Positions 44,441-57,853 of a stretch of DNA of 64,000 bases are shown here, one piece after another. Origin of the DNA: Pyxicephalus adspersus (lineage: Eukaryota > Chordata > Amphibia > Anura > Pyxicephalidae); contig NC_092858.1 of NCBI RefSeq assembly GCF_032062135.1, forward strand, positions 123,084,865 to 123,148,864, read 5' to 3'. The notes beneath the pieces are model-generated. The model was not told where the DNA came from. It ran no database searches and saw only the letters and a program-made list of their open reading frames with translations. How positions within the stretch are numbered: the first letter of the stretch is position 1; every line of letters starts with the position of its first letter. A program made the translations under genes and the position numbers.

Positions 44441-45489
44441 CATGGTCCATTATTTAATGACATGGTTACTTTAAAGTGCAGGTGGGTTATAGGCAGGTCT
44501 GTCTAAAACTGATGGGTAGTAAGGTAATTTTTAGAAAGCCCCACACAGAGGTTCCATCCTACTACATGCTGTCATCTTTTAATTGTTACATAAATGTTCA
44601 TGTTGTACAGTTAAGGTTTTGTAGATGGTTAGTGTCCGGGATGCCACCATCCATTTTCCATATATAAAGGTGGTCAAATGAACATGGTTTTGCAGAGATA
44701 AAAATATTTGTTTCTGACATATATTTTTGTCTTTACAAAGGAAAAAATCTTGACATGACTTAGCATAGACAGAAGGGTTAAGGATCACATGTCATAGGAT
44801 ATACAGTAGCTGTACATCCCTGTTCTCAGAACATCATATATCTTCTAGCAGCTCACCTTACCTTACTGTGACAGCAGCTTGTGAACCTTAGTGGCTCTGG
44901 ATAGAATTGGGGCCGAAAGTTCACGTTTAAAATGAATTTACCTTTGAACAGCTGCTTCAGATAATGGCATGAACTTTCCAGAGATTGAACTATATTTTAT
45001 ATCTGCTTTTGTGTTGATCGGTATCTAAGTTGTACTTTTTTGTCTGTTAAAGGTTTTATATATTATTTCATAAATGTAGGTTCTCTAAAGTACCTAAATG
45101 AGAGCACATTAAATGCATGTTCTTCATCAGATTTTGGAATAGATTATTGCTGGTGGGTGTAATATCAGGATTACCCGGTGAATAGATTTTAATGTTTTTT
45201 TTTTGTTTTGCAGAGTATGATGAGTATAGATGACTTTGTAATTATAAATGTTAAAATTAAAGCCATTGCTGGTTTTTAACTGCAATCAAAAGCATCATTA
45301 GAGAAATTTCTCATTACTTCCTGTCCTGCTGACAGCATTTCACCACTCAGGAAGTGAGGCGGCCAAATAAAAAATGTCTTTCTCTATTAGAGTAGTGGAA
45401 GGCTAGAACCCCTGTCAGATTTACTTGCTGATCTCCAGGGAGAAGACAAAACTATCTGTACAGTGGTTCTCCCCCTGCGCTGCAAAGGT

Positions 45490-45725
45490 TCAGTGCTAGA
45501 TTTTTGTCTTGAACTTTTTTAAAGCGTTTTTACTCACCCCATCCCTGGCAATATTGCTGATACTCGCTTCTTCCCTCCAACACATCGAGTTGTGGACTGG
45601 AGCTTGCCGTCCTCCTATTATGCAGAATGACCAATCCTGCATTGAAAGTGATGACTTCAGACTTGTGACAGATGCGAAGAACTCTGAGGACATGTGGCTT
45701 CAGGAAGTGATAAGGTAAGTAAAAA
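45490..45725. repeat. Probable dispersed repeat ending ATAAGGTAAGTA
   Basis: A GC-moderate segment ends with a perfect donor-like AAG|GTAAGTA. A similar ending lies at 49.89 kb. The plus ORF at 45509-45718 through it resembles no protein I know. Confidence 0.35.
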
Positions 45726-45833
45726 AGTTTTGAATGAAAACATACTGGAAGAAAGCATTCTCTTAACCTTTGTAGTGCAGATAGAGCCTCACCTTAGGTT
45801 AGGATTGTCATTTCTCTATATTTTTTCCAGCCT

Positions 45834-46320
45834 AGTTAGTTAGGTTGCAAAAAGACATAAGTCCATCAAGTTCAACCACTGGGAAAAAAAAAACATATCC
45901 CAGATAAAAACCCTATAGACATAGTTGATCCAGTGGAAGGCAAAAAAAACCCTGGTTCAATTTGCCCCAACGGGAAAAAATCCTTCTTGATTCCATGAGG
46001 CAATTGGATGTTCCCTGGATCAACAGTCTCAGGTATCTTTACTTTAAAGCCTTAATACCCGGTTATATTCTGTGCTTCTAGAAAAGCATCCAGCTTTTTC
46101 TTAAAGCAATCTATTGTAGTTGCTGAAACTACTTCCTGAAGGAGCCGATTCCACATTTTCACAGACCTTACCGTAAAGAATCCCTTCCTTATCCCGAGCT
46201 TAAACTTCTTTTCCTCCAGACACAAAGAGCGCCCTCTTGTTCTTTGTAATGATCTCAAAGTGTATAATTGGGAAGAAAGTTCTCTATATGAACCATTTAT
46301 AGCCTAGCTGCAGAATTTTC
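45834..46320 (-). pseudogene. CR1-like LINE, 3' end of ORF2 and tail
   Basis: The minus-strand frame 46052-46258 encodes RRTRGRSLCLEEKKFKLGIR-type sequence with FFTVRSVKMWNRLLQEVVSA and IDCFKKKLDAFLEAQN, then a stop. That is the conserved C-terminal block after the reverse transcriptase in CR1/L2-type LINEs (F-F-T-x-R-x-V-x-x-W-N-R-L). The 3' tail continues to about 45834 with the phrase 'AGTCCATCAAGTTCAACC' (plus strand), typical of these tails. It is 5'-truncated, as most LINE copies are. Confidence 0.8.
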
Positions 46321-48172
46321 TTCTCCTTCCTTTGGTGAAACCTTAGGCACCAGGACACATGGTGAGTGAAAATCAGACATGGGGTTCTAATATCACCCCA
46401 CTCTGTCCAAAATCAGTAAAAATAATCACTTAATTTATAAAGTTTAGTGGCGTAATTTGTGTTTTGACATGATTCATGGGTTCAGGATCCTTAAGATCTC
46501 AGTACACATCCTAACTTCTTTCTGTAGAAGCCTAATGTGATACCAGTGGTCTTATAGCTTTATCTTGTATTGAGGCATCCTGTTTTTTTTGTCTGGAGAA
46601 ATAAAAAAATGTGCGTGGATTATAATTATTATATTTGAATAGTCTTTTGAACAGCATACATATTCTTTAGAGAATTGCCGAGAACTGTGTACTACACATC
46701 CAAGCTCTTAATCTTTCAGAAGTGTCCCACTTGTACCTATTACCACTGAATGAGTGATGAATATTTTCTGACACCTAACCTCCTTGGAAGCAACTTTTTC
46801 TGTTTGCGGTTCAGTCATGCTTCATGACAGGTTTTGTGTGTATTTTTTTTAACTCTGTTTCATTTTGAAAGATTTTATTCTGGTTTTGACATAATCTTGG
46901 ATGAGTGCCAGGAAGTCAGTTTTAAAGTAAACTCATCATGAAATAAATATGAATGCTGCCATTGGTGGTTGCCTGGCCATTATGGTGACACTGGCTTTTG
47001 TATATTGAGCCAAACAAAAAAAAAAAAATGCAAGTAACGAAATTAAGTAATCTTTTTTGGCATTGTTGTTTTGATTTGACCACCTGGCAAGGAGGATAGT
47101 ATGATGGATGGACAATTATTTTTTTTTAAAAGGCAAATTTGGCCATTCTTCTCTCACGACAGGTTGCTTTTAATGAGAAATTTACTGTAAAGCTTGCCCT
47201 GTTTTATTACTACTTTTATCACTGTTTTTGTTTTTTTTCTTCCTGCAATGCATACAGTATACAAAAAAGGCACAGCGTAAACAATTTTGGTGTTAAAATA
47301 CAAAAAGTATTAATATAAAAAAAATAAAATTAATATAAAAAGTACAAAAGTAATTAAAAAGTACAATTTGTATTCTATATTTTGTTCTGTTTAAAATGAT
47401 ACTTAAATTATGATTCTGGGAAAAAGCGTTGCAATGTTTTTCTGTTGTTTTGCTCACCATTTATGTGAAATGAATAAAAATCAAAACACATAAATATTAT
47501 TAGTCAGAAATAGAGAATTAAAACCAACACAAACTGTTTGGGGCTAATAGTTAAGAAAAAATCAAGAAGGTAAGGGAGTTAGTTAGGGGTGATTAGGGTA
47601 ACTTAAGGGGCACATTGATTAAATATTAAATAGAATTTTAACACTATTTTGGACATATATATCTCGATTTGTGGTCAACATGTTTATCAGCTGTTGGTTT
47701 TACTTTGAAAATATAACTTTTATTAGTTTATGACAGTTTACACTCAGGAAGGTGATAGGCAATAGTGGCCAAACTTGATTTTTTCCTGTAACACTCACAA
47801 TTTGCATATGAATTCCCATGCCTATATCTCTGGATCTACTGATCATTGTTAAATTTAGTTTACAATGCAAGTAACCTCTGCATGTACAGATTCATATGAT
47901 GTGTTAAAATGTGTTCCTTTAGGCCTGTGAGTGGTTTAGGAACAAGCACTAGTTCAAAGTGTTATATTGTTTTAAAGTAAAATGTTGAACATCCTTAAAA
48001 TAATTGGGGTTTATTTATAAATGTTCTCAGCCAAAAGTCACACATCCTTTACCCAGAATTCACATTGTTAGAAAAATGTATGAATCTTGGGTCAAAGTTG
48101 TAGGGATATTGTGGGGAAACATTAAAAAAAATTAACTGTGTCTCTCCTTTTCAAATTTATTGAGCTACATAT

Positions 48173-48318
48173 ACTAGATTGTAAGCTCTTCGGAGCAATG
48201 TCCTCTCCTCCTATTTCACTGTCTGTATTAGTCTGTCATTTGCAATCCCTATTTAGTGTACAGCGCTGCGTAATATGTTGGATATAAATCCTGTTTAATA
48301 ATAATATTAATAATAACC
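48173..48318 (+). repeat. LINE-tail-like short repeat (copy of 26.5 kb)
   Basis: It contains AGATTGTAAGCTCTTCGGAG, CACTGTCTGTATTAGTCTGT and TGTACAGCGCTGCGTAATAT, ending in AATAATAATATTAATAATAA. Confidence 0.75.
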
Positions 48319-49599
48319 GATCAGTAACTGACACTAATGAGGGTTTTTGCCTATCATACAGAGGACAAGTTTGGGCTGCCAATCCTAAAAAATGTACCTC
48401 TATTATTTTCATAATACATTACAACTTGTTCTTTCTAGATAGGTTGCCGGTATCCATAATGGTGTGGCATTCTAAATTAATGGGACTGCCACTTGGCGCA
48501 TAAAATGGCATTCATAATGATAAAGTGGTCTTCTACCACCAAGACTTAAGTCATCCTTAATTGGTATAGAAAATGTTTCCATGTTGGGAAATAAATTCTT
48601 TCTGTTTCTGCTCGGTAAAATTACAATGGTGGGTATTAGGCAATAGAATGTTTTAGACACAGTTCATGGAAGAGGTCTTCTTTATCTAGTATTTCTGTAT
48701 TATGAATTGTGAAATATGCATAGGGTTCTGCTAATAAGAAAAATGTCAAATTCAAGTAAATGCTTTCCAAAGCCCAGAATACAATAGCTTTCCTTTTCTA
48801 GCAGTGGAGAGTCAAAGTCCGATCTATCTAGTGACAGAAACAGTAATTGCATCTTTAATGCAGCTAATCTTGCCCGTCAGTCAGAAAGCTCAGGAACTGC
48901 ACTGATTGTGTTCAGTGGCATTATGTGGTGCAAGAAAATGAAATGGCTCTGGATTATACTGTGGTCTTTGTGGTTATTAAAATGTCTGCACATGCCAAAA
49001 TAGGTTGTGTCTGAAATATACCACCTTGTCTTTTCATGTATGCAGAAGATAGATCCCACAGTACAACCAGATGATGCAGCCATCGATAATATCTATAGAT
49101 GTTTGTTGCAGGAGCATATCAGAAGCGAATATATTTAAGATAAGGTTTTGATCCCTGCAGCTATTTTTCTATACATCTCATAGTTTGTAATTCAGTTAAA
49201 GAATGTTTCAGAAATACCTACTGAACTGGCTGATGCCATGATAGACTGAATTCAGCTTTATAACAAGTGCGTTTTTATTTTACAATGTGTTAATTTCCAT
49301 ACACTATAGAAGATATTTATGTGCTTTTCTGAATTTAAATAGCATATGCAAATCTTGAATTGTAGGTCAACTGAACTTAGATAAAAGGTCTCCGGTATAA
49401 ATGCAAATGTCTCTACAATGTATTTTCCAATGGCAGAACTGCGTATATACCCATTGACAGGTCGGTAGAAATAATATTTCTTTTAACAATCATTATTTTC
49501 CCCACTGAGCAGATTGTGTGAACATTACACTTGCAGTTGTGGAGGGTATGAACATGATAGCTCAGTTTTTAAAAAAATGCACTTTCATATTGCTGCTCC

Positions 49600-49990
49600 A
49601 TTGTTGGCGGACCAAAAAATCTACCAGTACAGATTGTTTTAACTTTCTTAGCAGGAATTTTTTTCCTACACGCACATACATATATACACTTCCTCTCAAT
49701 GCAGGGGGGCAATGCATACTCATTTTGTCCAAAGGTATTAGAATAAGCAGTTATTTTAGCCCTATTCTTTGTCACACCGGCGGTCGTTGCTCTGTAATGC
49801 TCCCTGACATCAATGTGGGTGTATCCTTGCAACTAAGGGAAGCAACTTCGAGGAACCGGCCATACATCTGCAAAAAACCTGCACAAGTTAGAAATAAGGT
49901 AAGTATTACTACTTCTTCCTATCCCTTTAGACTTAACAACAATTTAACCCCTTGCATTGCAGAATCACCCCACTTTCAAGGTATTTTTTT
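49600..49990. repeat. Probable dispersed repeat with donor-like AATAAGGTAAGTA
   Basis: CpG-containing text unlike its surroundings (CACACCGGCGGTCGTTGC) is followed by AAATAAGGTAAGTATTAC at about 49.89-49.91 kb. The 165-residue plus frame 49518-50015 passes through and has no recognisable domain. I favour a repeat over an exon. Confidence 0.35.
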
Positions 49991-50574
49991 TTACTGCCCA
50001 ATGTTGAGTTTTTAAGTCTTGAGATGCAGGGCTTAAGATTTCTGGCCATGGTTTTTATTCGCCAGCCAACTCCATACTCCTAGGAATCTGGGGGTAGCCC
50101 TGGTTTTAAAGATACACCCACTGTAGAGTCTGCTGTCTCCCCTTTACAAAGAGCATCATGGTGTAAAGCATTAGTATTAGGATTATGTTTTAGAAGATGA
50201 AATCCAATCCAATAAATTATAAAAATTAGGTTATGCTTTAGAAAGCTGGCCCATATGTTAAGTCCCATGTGATGAGTACCCTGCCTCGATCTTGGTTGCA
50301 TAGAACTTAAATTTGAACTTGTGATTCACACTTACTGCCACATTGCATATCTAGAAAAGTCATTTTTTTACTTCTCGCTTCTTTACCATATCTTGGATCC
50401 TCTGTCTGCTCAGTTTTAGGAATAGATGATACTACAGCAAGCAAACTATATGTTTTAGAATTACAAGTTTGACAGAAGAGATTTTTATGTCCTTTGGCAA
50501 AGCATAGCTGTTGTGCTTGCTAGCTAGTATTATTATATGTTATTGGTGTCTCTAATTTAGTGTTTCTCGATCTT

Positions 50575-50850
50575 TTTAACACGGGGGAACCCCTTGAAAG
50601 TACTTTTGTGTCCTCAGGGAACCCCTACCATGATTACTTTATTCACAACTCACTGTATATTAGTGTGGTGGTCAGTAGGAAGAATGCCACTTACATTGCT
50701 GGCCAGTAGGAAGAATGTCACCCTTACAGATAGCAAAAAGATCATTGGTGTCCGTGATAAATGACCTGAGAGACACAAATTGCTAATTTCTCAACAAACC
50801 CCTAGCAACCTCTGGAGGAACACACTTCTGTAGTGGTTTTTAACTCTCCT
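50575..50850. mobile_element. hAT-type MITE, diverged
   Basis: The start 'AGTGTTTCTCGATCTTTTTA' and 'GGGGAACCCCTTGAAAGTAC' match a common vertebrate hAT MITE layout. Near the other end 'CTAGCAACCTCTGGAGGAAC' appears, but the terminal repeat is eroded. A solo 'CCAGTGTTTCTCAAC' occurs at about 54246. Confidence 0.55.
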
Positions 50851-52147
50851 ATTAGGAAATGCTTTCAGCTAAATGGAAAAATACAGTAAACACTTTAGGA
50901 TGTACAAATAGTTTACACTGAAATATTTTACTAGCATAAGTGGTGTGACGGTTGGACAGTCTTTTTGGTCTATTTAGCATGTATTTAAAATTATTTGAAT
51001 GAGACATTGCTTGCACACCAACTGCCTTGATACTTACAAACACATTCTTCCTTTGTAGTAATCTTAACTTCAGTTATTAATATGAATCTGCAAAAGAACC
51101 TTTGCTCCCTGTGAGCAAAAGATTCCTGTTTTGTACATAAACATTTTTATTGTCTGAAAGTCCATCTGACCTATTGCCTGCTGTATAATGTAGCTGCTAG
51201 ATCCTGAGGGCAGACATTCCAGAGGACTTGTAATTGAGTTTAATATATTTTTTCTTTTCATGTTAAGGATCAAGGTCAGCCATGGACAAATTATCCAACT
51301 GGTAATGGACAAGAGGGTGGTCCTTGTTGCCACATGGAAAATACCAGATGCTTAGTATGTCCTAAACAGGCTTAAAAAGCTTCACTGCAATGGTTCAATA
51401 ACAAAAGTAAATATAATGCTGTAATAAAAACACAATTCTGTTCATTAGAATACTAATCAGTTACTGGAATGCATGGGGCTGTGGTGTATATTCATACTAC
51501 AGAAATGATCCAATGTATAGGACCCCCTTGTGCCAAACTCACTTTTCCGCATTTCTGTACAGATGTGAATCTTATTTTACTTGTTGCTGAAATAGTGTAT
51601 TTTCAGTATGTGCATAATGTGTATGTGTATGTGCATTTGCATAATGATTTGAAAAGGTTCATGTTTTATGCAGCTTGAGTGACTGAATTGACAGGTTGCA
51701 TTTCTGTCTGTGTATTCCATCTCTGACCAACATACAGGTATTCAGAGCTGCAATATGTCTGCTATAAAATGAAAGCAAAAAAAAGTGCACAGCAAATTAA
51801 CCACACACACTGCATCTGAGAAACAAGACAGAGCCCAGTGGTATATGGTGAAAGATGAAAAGGTCTGATCGTGAATCATCAGATATACTGTGTATTTGAA
51901 TGATGCAGGGGGAGGGGGTGAGATCTCTAAATTAAAGACCAAACCAAAAAGGGAAACTTTAGTTTCAAATGCTGGTTACCACTACCTACTATTATCCCTA
52001 CAAACCCACTTCAAAAACTTTTCTCCAGCAGTCTACTCTGTAGGATTATGTGCACAAATACATTTGTCATCCGTGTTAACTCTTTCATTGGGGTATAGAT
52101 TTGTATGCTGGTCCATAAAAATGAGTAGGGTTATAAAATGTCATAAT

Positions 52148-52173
52148 TATATATATATATATATATATATATC
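52148..52173. repeat. (TA)n microsatellite
   Basis: A run of alternating TA. Confidence 0.9.
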
Positions 52174-52279
52174 ATAGTAATATAAATACTAGCATGGGCA
52201 CTCTACTTAGACCTATATTGTTCTTGAATTCACCAAGTCAGTTTAGATATGGAAAGGCTGGTGTTGTTACTGCAATGTT

Positions 52280-52294
52280 GGGGGGGGGGGGGGG
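52280..52294. repeat. Poly(G) tract, 15 bases
   Basis: An uninterrupted G run that is capable of quadruplex-type structure and is length-unstable. Confidence 0.9.
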
Positions 52295-53087
52295 CAATGG
52301 ATATATATAATTCTGTATGTTATATTGCTGATGATCATTTGCATGCTGGAACAATGAATATGCTTTCTGCCCAATAGTGTCTCGTCTAGTCCTTACACCT
52401 AGGACTATAGCATGATTACAGCTTGTGAAATGTGTTAATCTACCCAACCTGCAGTTCACAGAGTGAAAGAGAAGCAGCACTTATACAGACCGTGTTGCGT
52501 TTTGCACAGAGCCAAGGTGAGAACAGAAATTCACAATGAACACATGGATGCTGATGCAGCATCTAAGTCAGCACAATGAAGGACATATGTTAGGAATGCT
52601 GACGTTGGTTTTTCTCCCCATAATACCTTCCTAATGAGTCATGGCATAATAAACCAACTTGTTGCTTATACTATATGTCATGTCGAATGAGAAATGTATC
52701 GGGGTAATGTGCCTTACATATCTCATTTATTGTGACTCATATGGGGCAGAATATTTGTAATATTTTCTCACAATTGCCCATCGCCCATCATATTCCGCTC
52801 CCCCCTAAAGTTGGATAGCACGGTTATATCTTAGCCAGTCAACTCTGAAAAGGGATTAAGAATTCTAAATGCAGATGCCACTGCATTGCTTATTCAAAAC
52901 AATGTGATTTTTGGTTTGGGTGCTCAGCAAGCTGTCTGAAACTGTCCATATTAATTCCCTATTGGCCGTTGTTTTAAAAATGTCATTGAAGATCTCCTAA
53001 AGCTGAGAAACTATCCTCTTCTAAACAGATATCCGTAGAAGAAGTTTTTGTAGTGGCAGGTTACCTATGAACTGCTCCTTTATATAT

Positions 53088-53225
53088 AAAATCTATAAAC
53101 TTGTTTGAGCAGGGCTGCATTCTCCTCCTGCTTCTGAGTTTGTAATTTGCATCTCTTTATTATTTGATGTATAGTACTGCAGAATGTGTGTGCTATATAA
53201 AGGATGCTGATGCTAATAATAAAAT
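53088..53225 (+). repeat. Diverged LINE-tail-like short repeat
   Basis: It follows the order of the 26.5-kb copy in degraded form: 'TGTTTGAGCAGGGCTGCATT', 'GTACTGCAGAATGTGTGTGC', 'TATATAAAGGATGCTG', then AATAATAA. Confidence 0.5.
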
Positions 53226-56200
53226 TGCATGGTCTTACTAAAACAAACAGGAACATTTTGGGAAGCCAGGATTTAAGTTTAATTCACTTATGAAGGCAGC
53301 CTTTTCTGTGTTGTCTATATTACTCCATAAGTAAATGGTACTGGAAAAGACCTTCATTTAAGGCATCATGGAATGTATATATATAATCATCTTAGCTATG
53401 ACATGAGCTATAGGTTACCATAATGTTTAAAGCTACGACTTGATATTTAGGAAATTATGTAAATATTGTGTATACATTATGACTATATTCATTATTGAAC
53501 TAGTTGTGTTCCCATACTACTTTCTTGACTGCATAAAAAACAAACAAAAACAGGAATGTATTTTTCCCAATGTAAAATAGGCTATGTAAATGGAAAATAG
53601 GAGCTCGACACACCATAATGTTTAAGGTTTCTTTGAGAAACAAATACAGATAATGGTTTCCTTGTATTAGTTTTGTACCAGGACCACATAGCTTACACAT
53701 CTGTTGATTGTATCTGCAGCATCAGTATTTCTACCTCAAATTGATGGAGTACATTGAATATATTGAACCAGAGTAGCCTTCTTCTTTCAGGAAACAATTT
53801 GCAGGAAATTGTTCTTATCGTGTCCCACAAGTGTTTTAATAGATGACTTCACAACATGCTGCACAATTGGAGGAAGACGCTTTTTTGTTGTGCCATCTAA
53901 CCTGTATTTTTAGACTGAACATCTGCTAATAGCAATATTGTGTCCTATTCTGCACGTAACAAAATTCTCAGCAAAGGAAGTCACTATAAAACGATTTAGA
54001 ATATAAATTAAAGATGCAGTTACATTGTTGGTCCTCCTATAATGGTCTAAACTGTACCCGGGTTGATCTCTGCAGTTAACCCACATGTTCTATAATTTAT
54101 CATCCTATTAGACAATATATATAGGTAAGAATTACTGTTTTGGCCTTTACACTAAAGAAGCACATTTTCTAATCATCGTTACTAATAGATCAAATTGTGT
54201 ACTTATTTCTGAGACAAAAGGATGGTATGTGAGACTAGATCTTCCAGTGTTTCTCAACATTATTAGTCTGTAAGCATCTGTGTCTGTCTGACAAAGGAAA
54301 TTACATTTTTGCAGCCTGTTACATAATCAAACTGTGTTGCTTTGGTGTTTTTTTTTTTTTTGCCTAAATTTAGATTTCAATTTTATCTTGGCCTTCATTT
54401 GTTTGAATCTGTACTTTCATATGTGATCATATTCAAGTGCTTCTGTTTCTCATTTTACTTATAAGCAATGCTTTGTCTGCTGGGAATTATTGCAATGGTG
54501 TGCAGCATGCTCTGTACTGTGTAATCATCTGATCTACAAAACAGCCGGACAGAAAGGTTGCCTGTAAGCTGTTCTTTAGGCACAAAATGTTAATCCTGTC
54601 ACTAGTTTCATGAAGATGTCAGCATTATACAAAATGTGGGGGAGACTTCTCATTCAGCAACAGAGGGCTCAATGCATATTTTGTTTTCCTGACTTATCCC
54701 CCTAATATCTCTGAGCATGTCTGTTTATATGAACCTATGCAACTAAATTATTGCTTTCAGTTGTATTTAATAGGAGTCTGTTTTGAAAGCCAGCTAAAAA
54801 GGCAGTATAGCACCATTTCTGTCTGTTTATTTAGCCATTTATCAGAAAGATGCTCATACAAACTTATTTTGACCTATTTTGTTTTGTTTGTGTAGGTTGT
54901 TAGGTGGTAAACTACTACTACTATTTTATAGGTATTGGCAGTGAGACATGGGCCACAGAAAAGTGGGGTGCAGAGCTGTGCAAATATCAGCTTCATATCC
55001 AAAGTTACACGCTCTTACCTCCTTCACCCCCCTCCTTGGTGGAAGGGAAGTGCTCTGGTTATACCCCCATTTACCTTTCCCCCAAGCAGGTAAATGACCT
55101 CCAGACATGATTAATGTGTTTTTTTTTTTTGGAGCTCTCTTTTCTCCTATCTACATAAAAATCAACATTTTCTTATGATAAATGAGTTAAGATCTATATG
55201 TAATTATAATCTGTTTGGCAGACATGTAATCCTGCAGCTGTTTACAGTTTACATAAACATACATGTTTCTTTAATGTGAGAATTCAGGTTTACATGTGCA
55301 GTGGTTATTTAGCATTTAGGACATTGGCCTCTTTCTGACTCCCATTAATTATGATTTGGTAGCTTCTGATTACAGGATCAGAGCAGATGCTAGCATGTTT
55401 GCTTACTTTGAAATAGTAGACTTGAGCATCTACCACAGGTTAGTTGCAAACACTGATACCATCTGTCTGGTCCAGTCTGCTTTTACCTTGCCCAAGGAAC
55501 GCAGCCTACCTGCTGTGAGGCTTTTAAGTCTATCCTTCCATTTGTCTTGCTAAATGCCTGGTTCACTACATTCCTATGGCTGCTATAATCCTTATTTTCT
55601 AAATGATCAAGAATTTTAGCCTGTTATAATGCAAAGTGCTAAGTGTTTGAGATTTCAAGAACAAATCTTTGTATTGGGAAAAACATTTGGTCAGCACAAA
55701 ATGATATGACCATATGAAGATCTACTCAGAGAGTCTGCGAAAGCCTGCTAAATCTGTAACGCCATAGGTTATAAAAAAAAACACAAACTAAAGGGGAATT
55801 AAGTGGATTTTCCAAGCAGTACGGTTGACGAACTTCCCGATGTTCACTAAAGTGAAGGCATACTGTGTGGTTGAATATAACTGTATAACTGAGTACTGAC
55901 CTTGTATTACACCTTCAGTCGTAGGATCAGGCCATCCATAGGTTGTCTTCTTAAAACCATTGTAAGGTAAACTCCACCTTATGCACTTTAAAATTCTTGG
56001 CAAATTAAGGTGACAAGACGTGATCTAGATTTGGCTAGAAGTTGTGACCTAATCCCACAACTTTGACAGTTTGAGCTTGGAATTCAAGGAATTGTAAAGG
56101 GACACAGTTATCCATTGTACGACTAATAAGGGCACTATCAGGTTCCAAGATGCTCTCACTTGGGCACTGTTATCTGTAAACCATATAAATTTGTTTGTTT

Positions 56201-57177
56201 TATTCATGGTAATATTTCTTCAGATGGTAATGTTTCTTTAAACATCTATGTGCGAATGCTCCAGTGGAAGCACACAAAGTCCAATATATGAGCTCTTATG
56301 AGAGGTCAGTGCACATGTGTGTGTGAACCTTTAAGACATCTGGCTGTATATGTCCTTTATTTTAAAGCGTATCGTTCCTTCAAGTTTAATGGGTTCAGCT
56401 TCATTGCTACACAACTAGTGTATGGTTTATGAGTCAAGGAATGTAAGCTTTAAACATTTTTACATGTTATTTTTTTCTTTGTGGCATATTTACCTTATTG
56501 AATGAGATCTAATATTTGCTCTGCTCATCATCCTTGAACGAAACTCCACTTTTATGTTTCATCTGACATTTCTACATGCAGGATATAGTTCTTAGCCCAC
56601 AGCAGTGTTTATGGTTGTTGGTCTGTTTGACCTCTTCTAATCTCCTCCTTCCACTATGAACAGTCAAAACAAAATCTTGGTAATATGTCTACCTCCGAAA
56701 CCTGCTCGCCAGACTGCATTCCGGCTTTGTAAACTCATGTTCAATGTCAACATGACCCTCCTGTCACTCAGTGAACTTGTTTTTCACTGTATTCTGAGCC
56801 GGCTTGATTCTTTTCCCACTTGTTGATGTTTAATATATTACCTGTATTACTGAAAACACTGTATATACACATATTTTGTTTTTGATGTGTAAATTTGAAA
56901 TCAATATTGAATAAAGTGAATTATTTACTCTACAGGCAATTCAGCCTATTTCTGGAATACTTCTATTCATGACTTTAAGTACTAGGCTAGTGTTCAAGGG
57001 CTTATTCATGCATTGTAGTAATGCGCTATAATATATTTAATGGCTCCATGATGTGCCTGAGCAGGGCACTACCAAGTGTAGGATTGGTATTGTGTAGTGC
57101 AGGGTATTGAAAAATTAATGACTCAAAAAACATTCTTCCCCTCCAAAAAATTAGCCTTAGACTATGTTAACGAAATA

Positions 57178-57292
57178 TGATTTTGGCAGGGATGTTAGAT
57201 TGTGAACCTCATTGAGGGACAATTAGCAATATGACTATGGACTTTGTAAAGGGCTGTGTCATATGTTGGTGCTATATAAATACAAGAAAATA
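57178..57292 (+). repeat. L2/CR1-related short-repeat tail
   Basis: 'AGATTGTGAACCTCATTGAG' and 'CATATGTTGGTGCTATATAA' precede 'ATACAAGAAAATACAAAAA'. It is related to the minus-strand repeat at 4.61 kb. Confidence 0.6.
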
Positions 57293-57841
57293 CAAAAAAT
57301 GTAAAATAGGTTATGTTATGCATTGCGTTTATACCCTATTTGAAACCAATGGGTTGTGTTAATACTAGCACTGATGATGGTGCCCTAATTACAGGCCTTT
57401 TGTAAATACCAGACCATTGCTAATGAACTCTGGGCTGTTTAAAATAGGTAAATCATTAAGTTGGCTCATATAACAGTTTTGGGAGTGATGTGGAGGTGTA
57501 ATATGTGTAACTTATAGATAAAATACTATGGCCCAGTAGACCATTAAATCTACACATAGGATATTTTGCTTTTTTCAGCCATAATATTTAAATATACCTC
57601 AATAAATTAAAGAATAAAACCATTTTTAAAAAAGCAATATTTAACTGCAATGTTTTGTAACATTGGGAGCAGTTTGGGATATTTCAGCCATGTAGGAGTT
57701 ATTGTTAAACTCCAGGCAAAAACAAAGATACAACAGGAATGTGTATTCTTTATTCATTATTTTTCTTTATTTATTTTACATCTGTTTCTTTTTAAGAAAG
57801 ACTCTCTTCTGCTTTTCATTGTGAAGGGTGTATAGTCTTCT

Positions 57842-57853
57842 CCCCCCCCCCCC
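57842..57853. repeat. Poly(C) tract, 12 bases
   Basis: An uninterrupted C run. Confidence 0.9.

Noticed and set aside
49518..50015. 165-residue frame followed by a donor-like site, as a MAGI3 exon
   Set aside because: The residues do not resemble the MAGI3 region after the first PDZ domain, and the segment looks like a repeat. A non-MAGI3 exon cannot be fully excluded.
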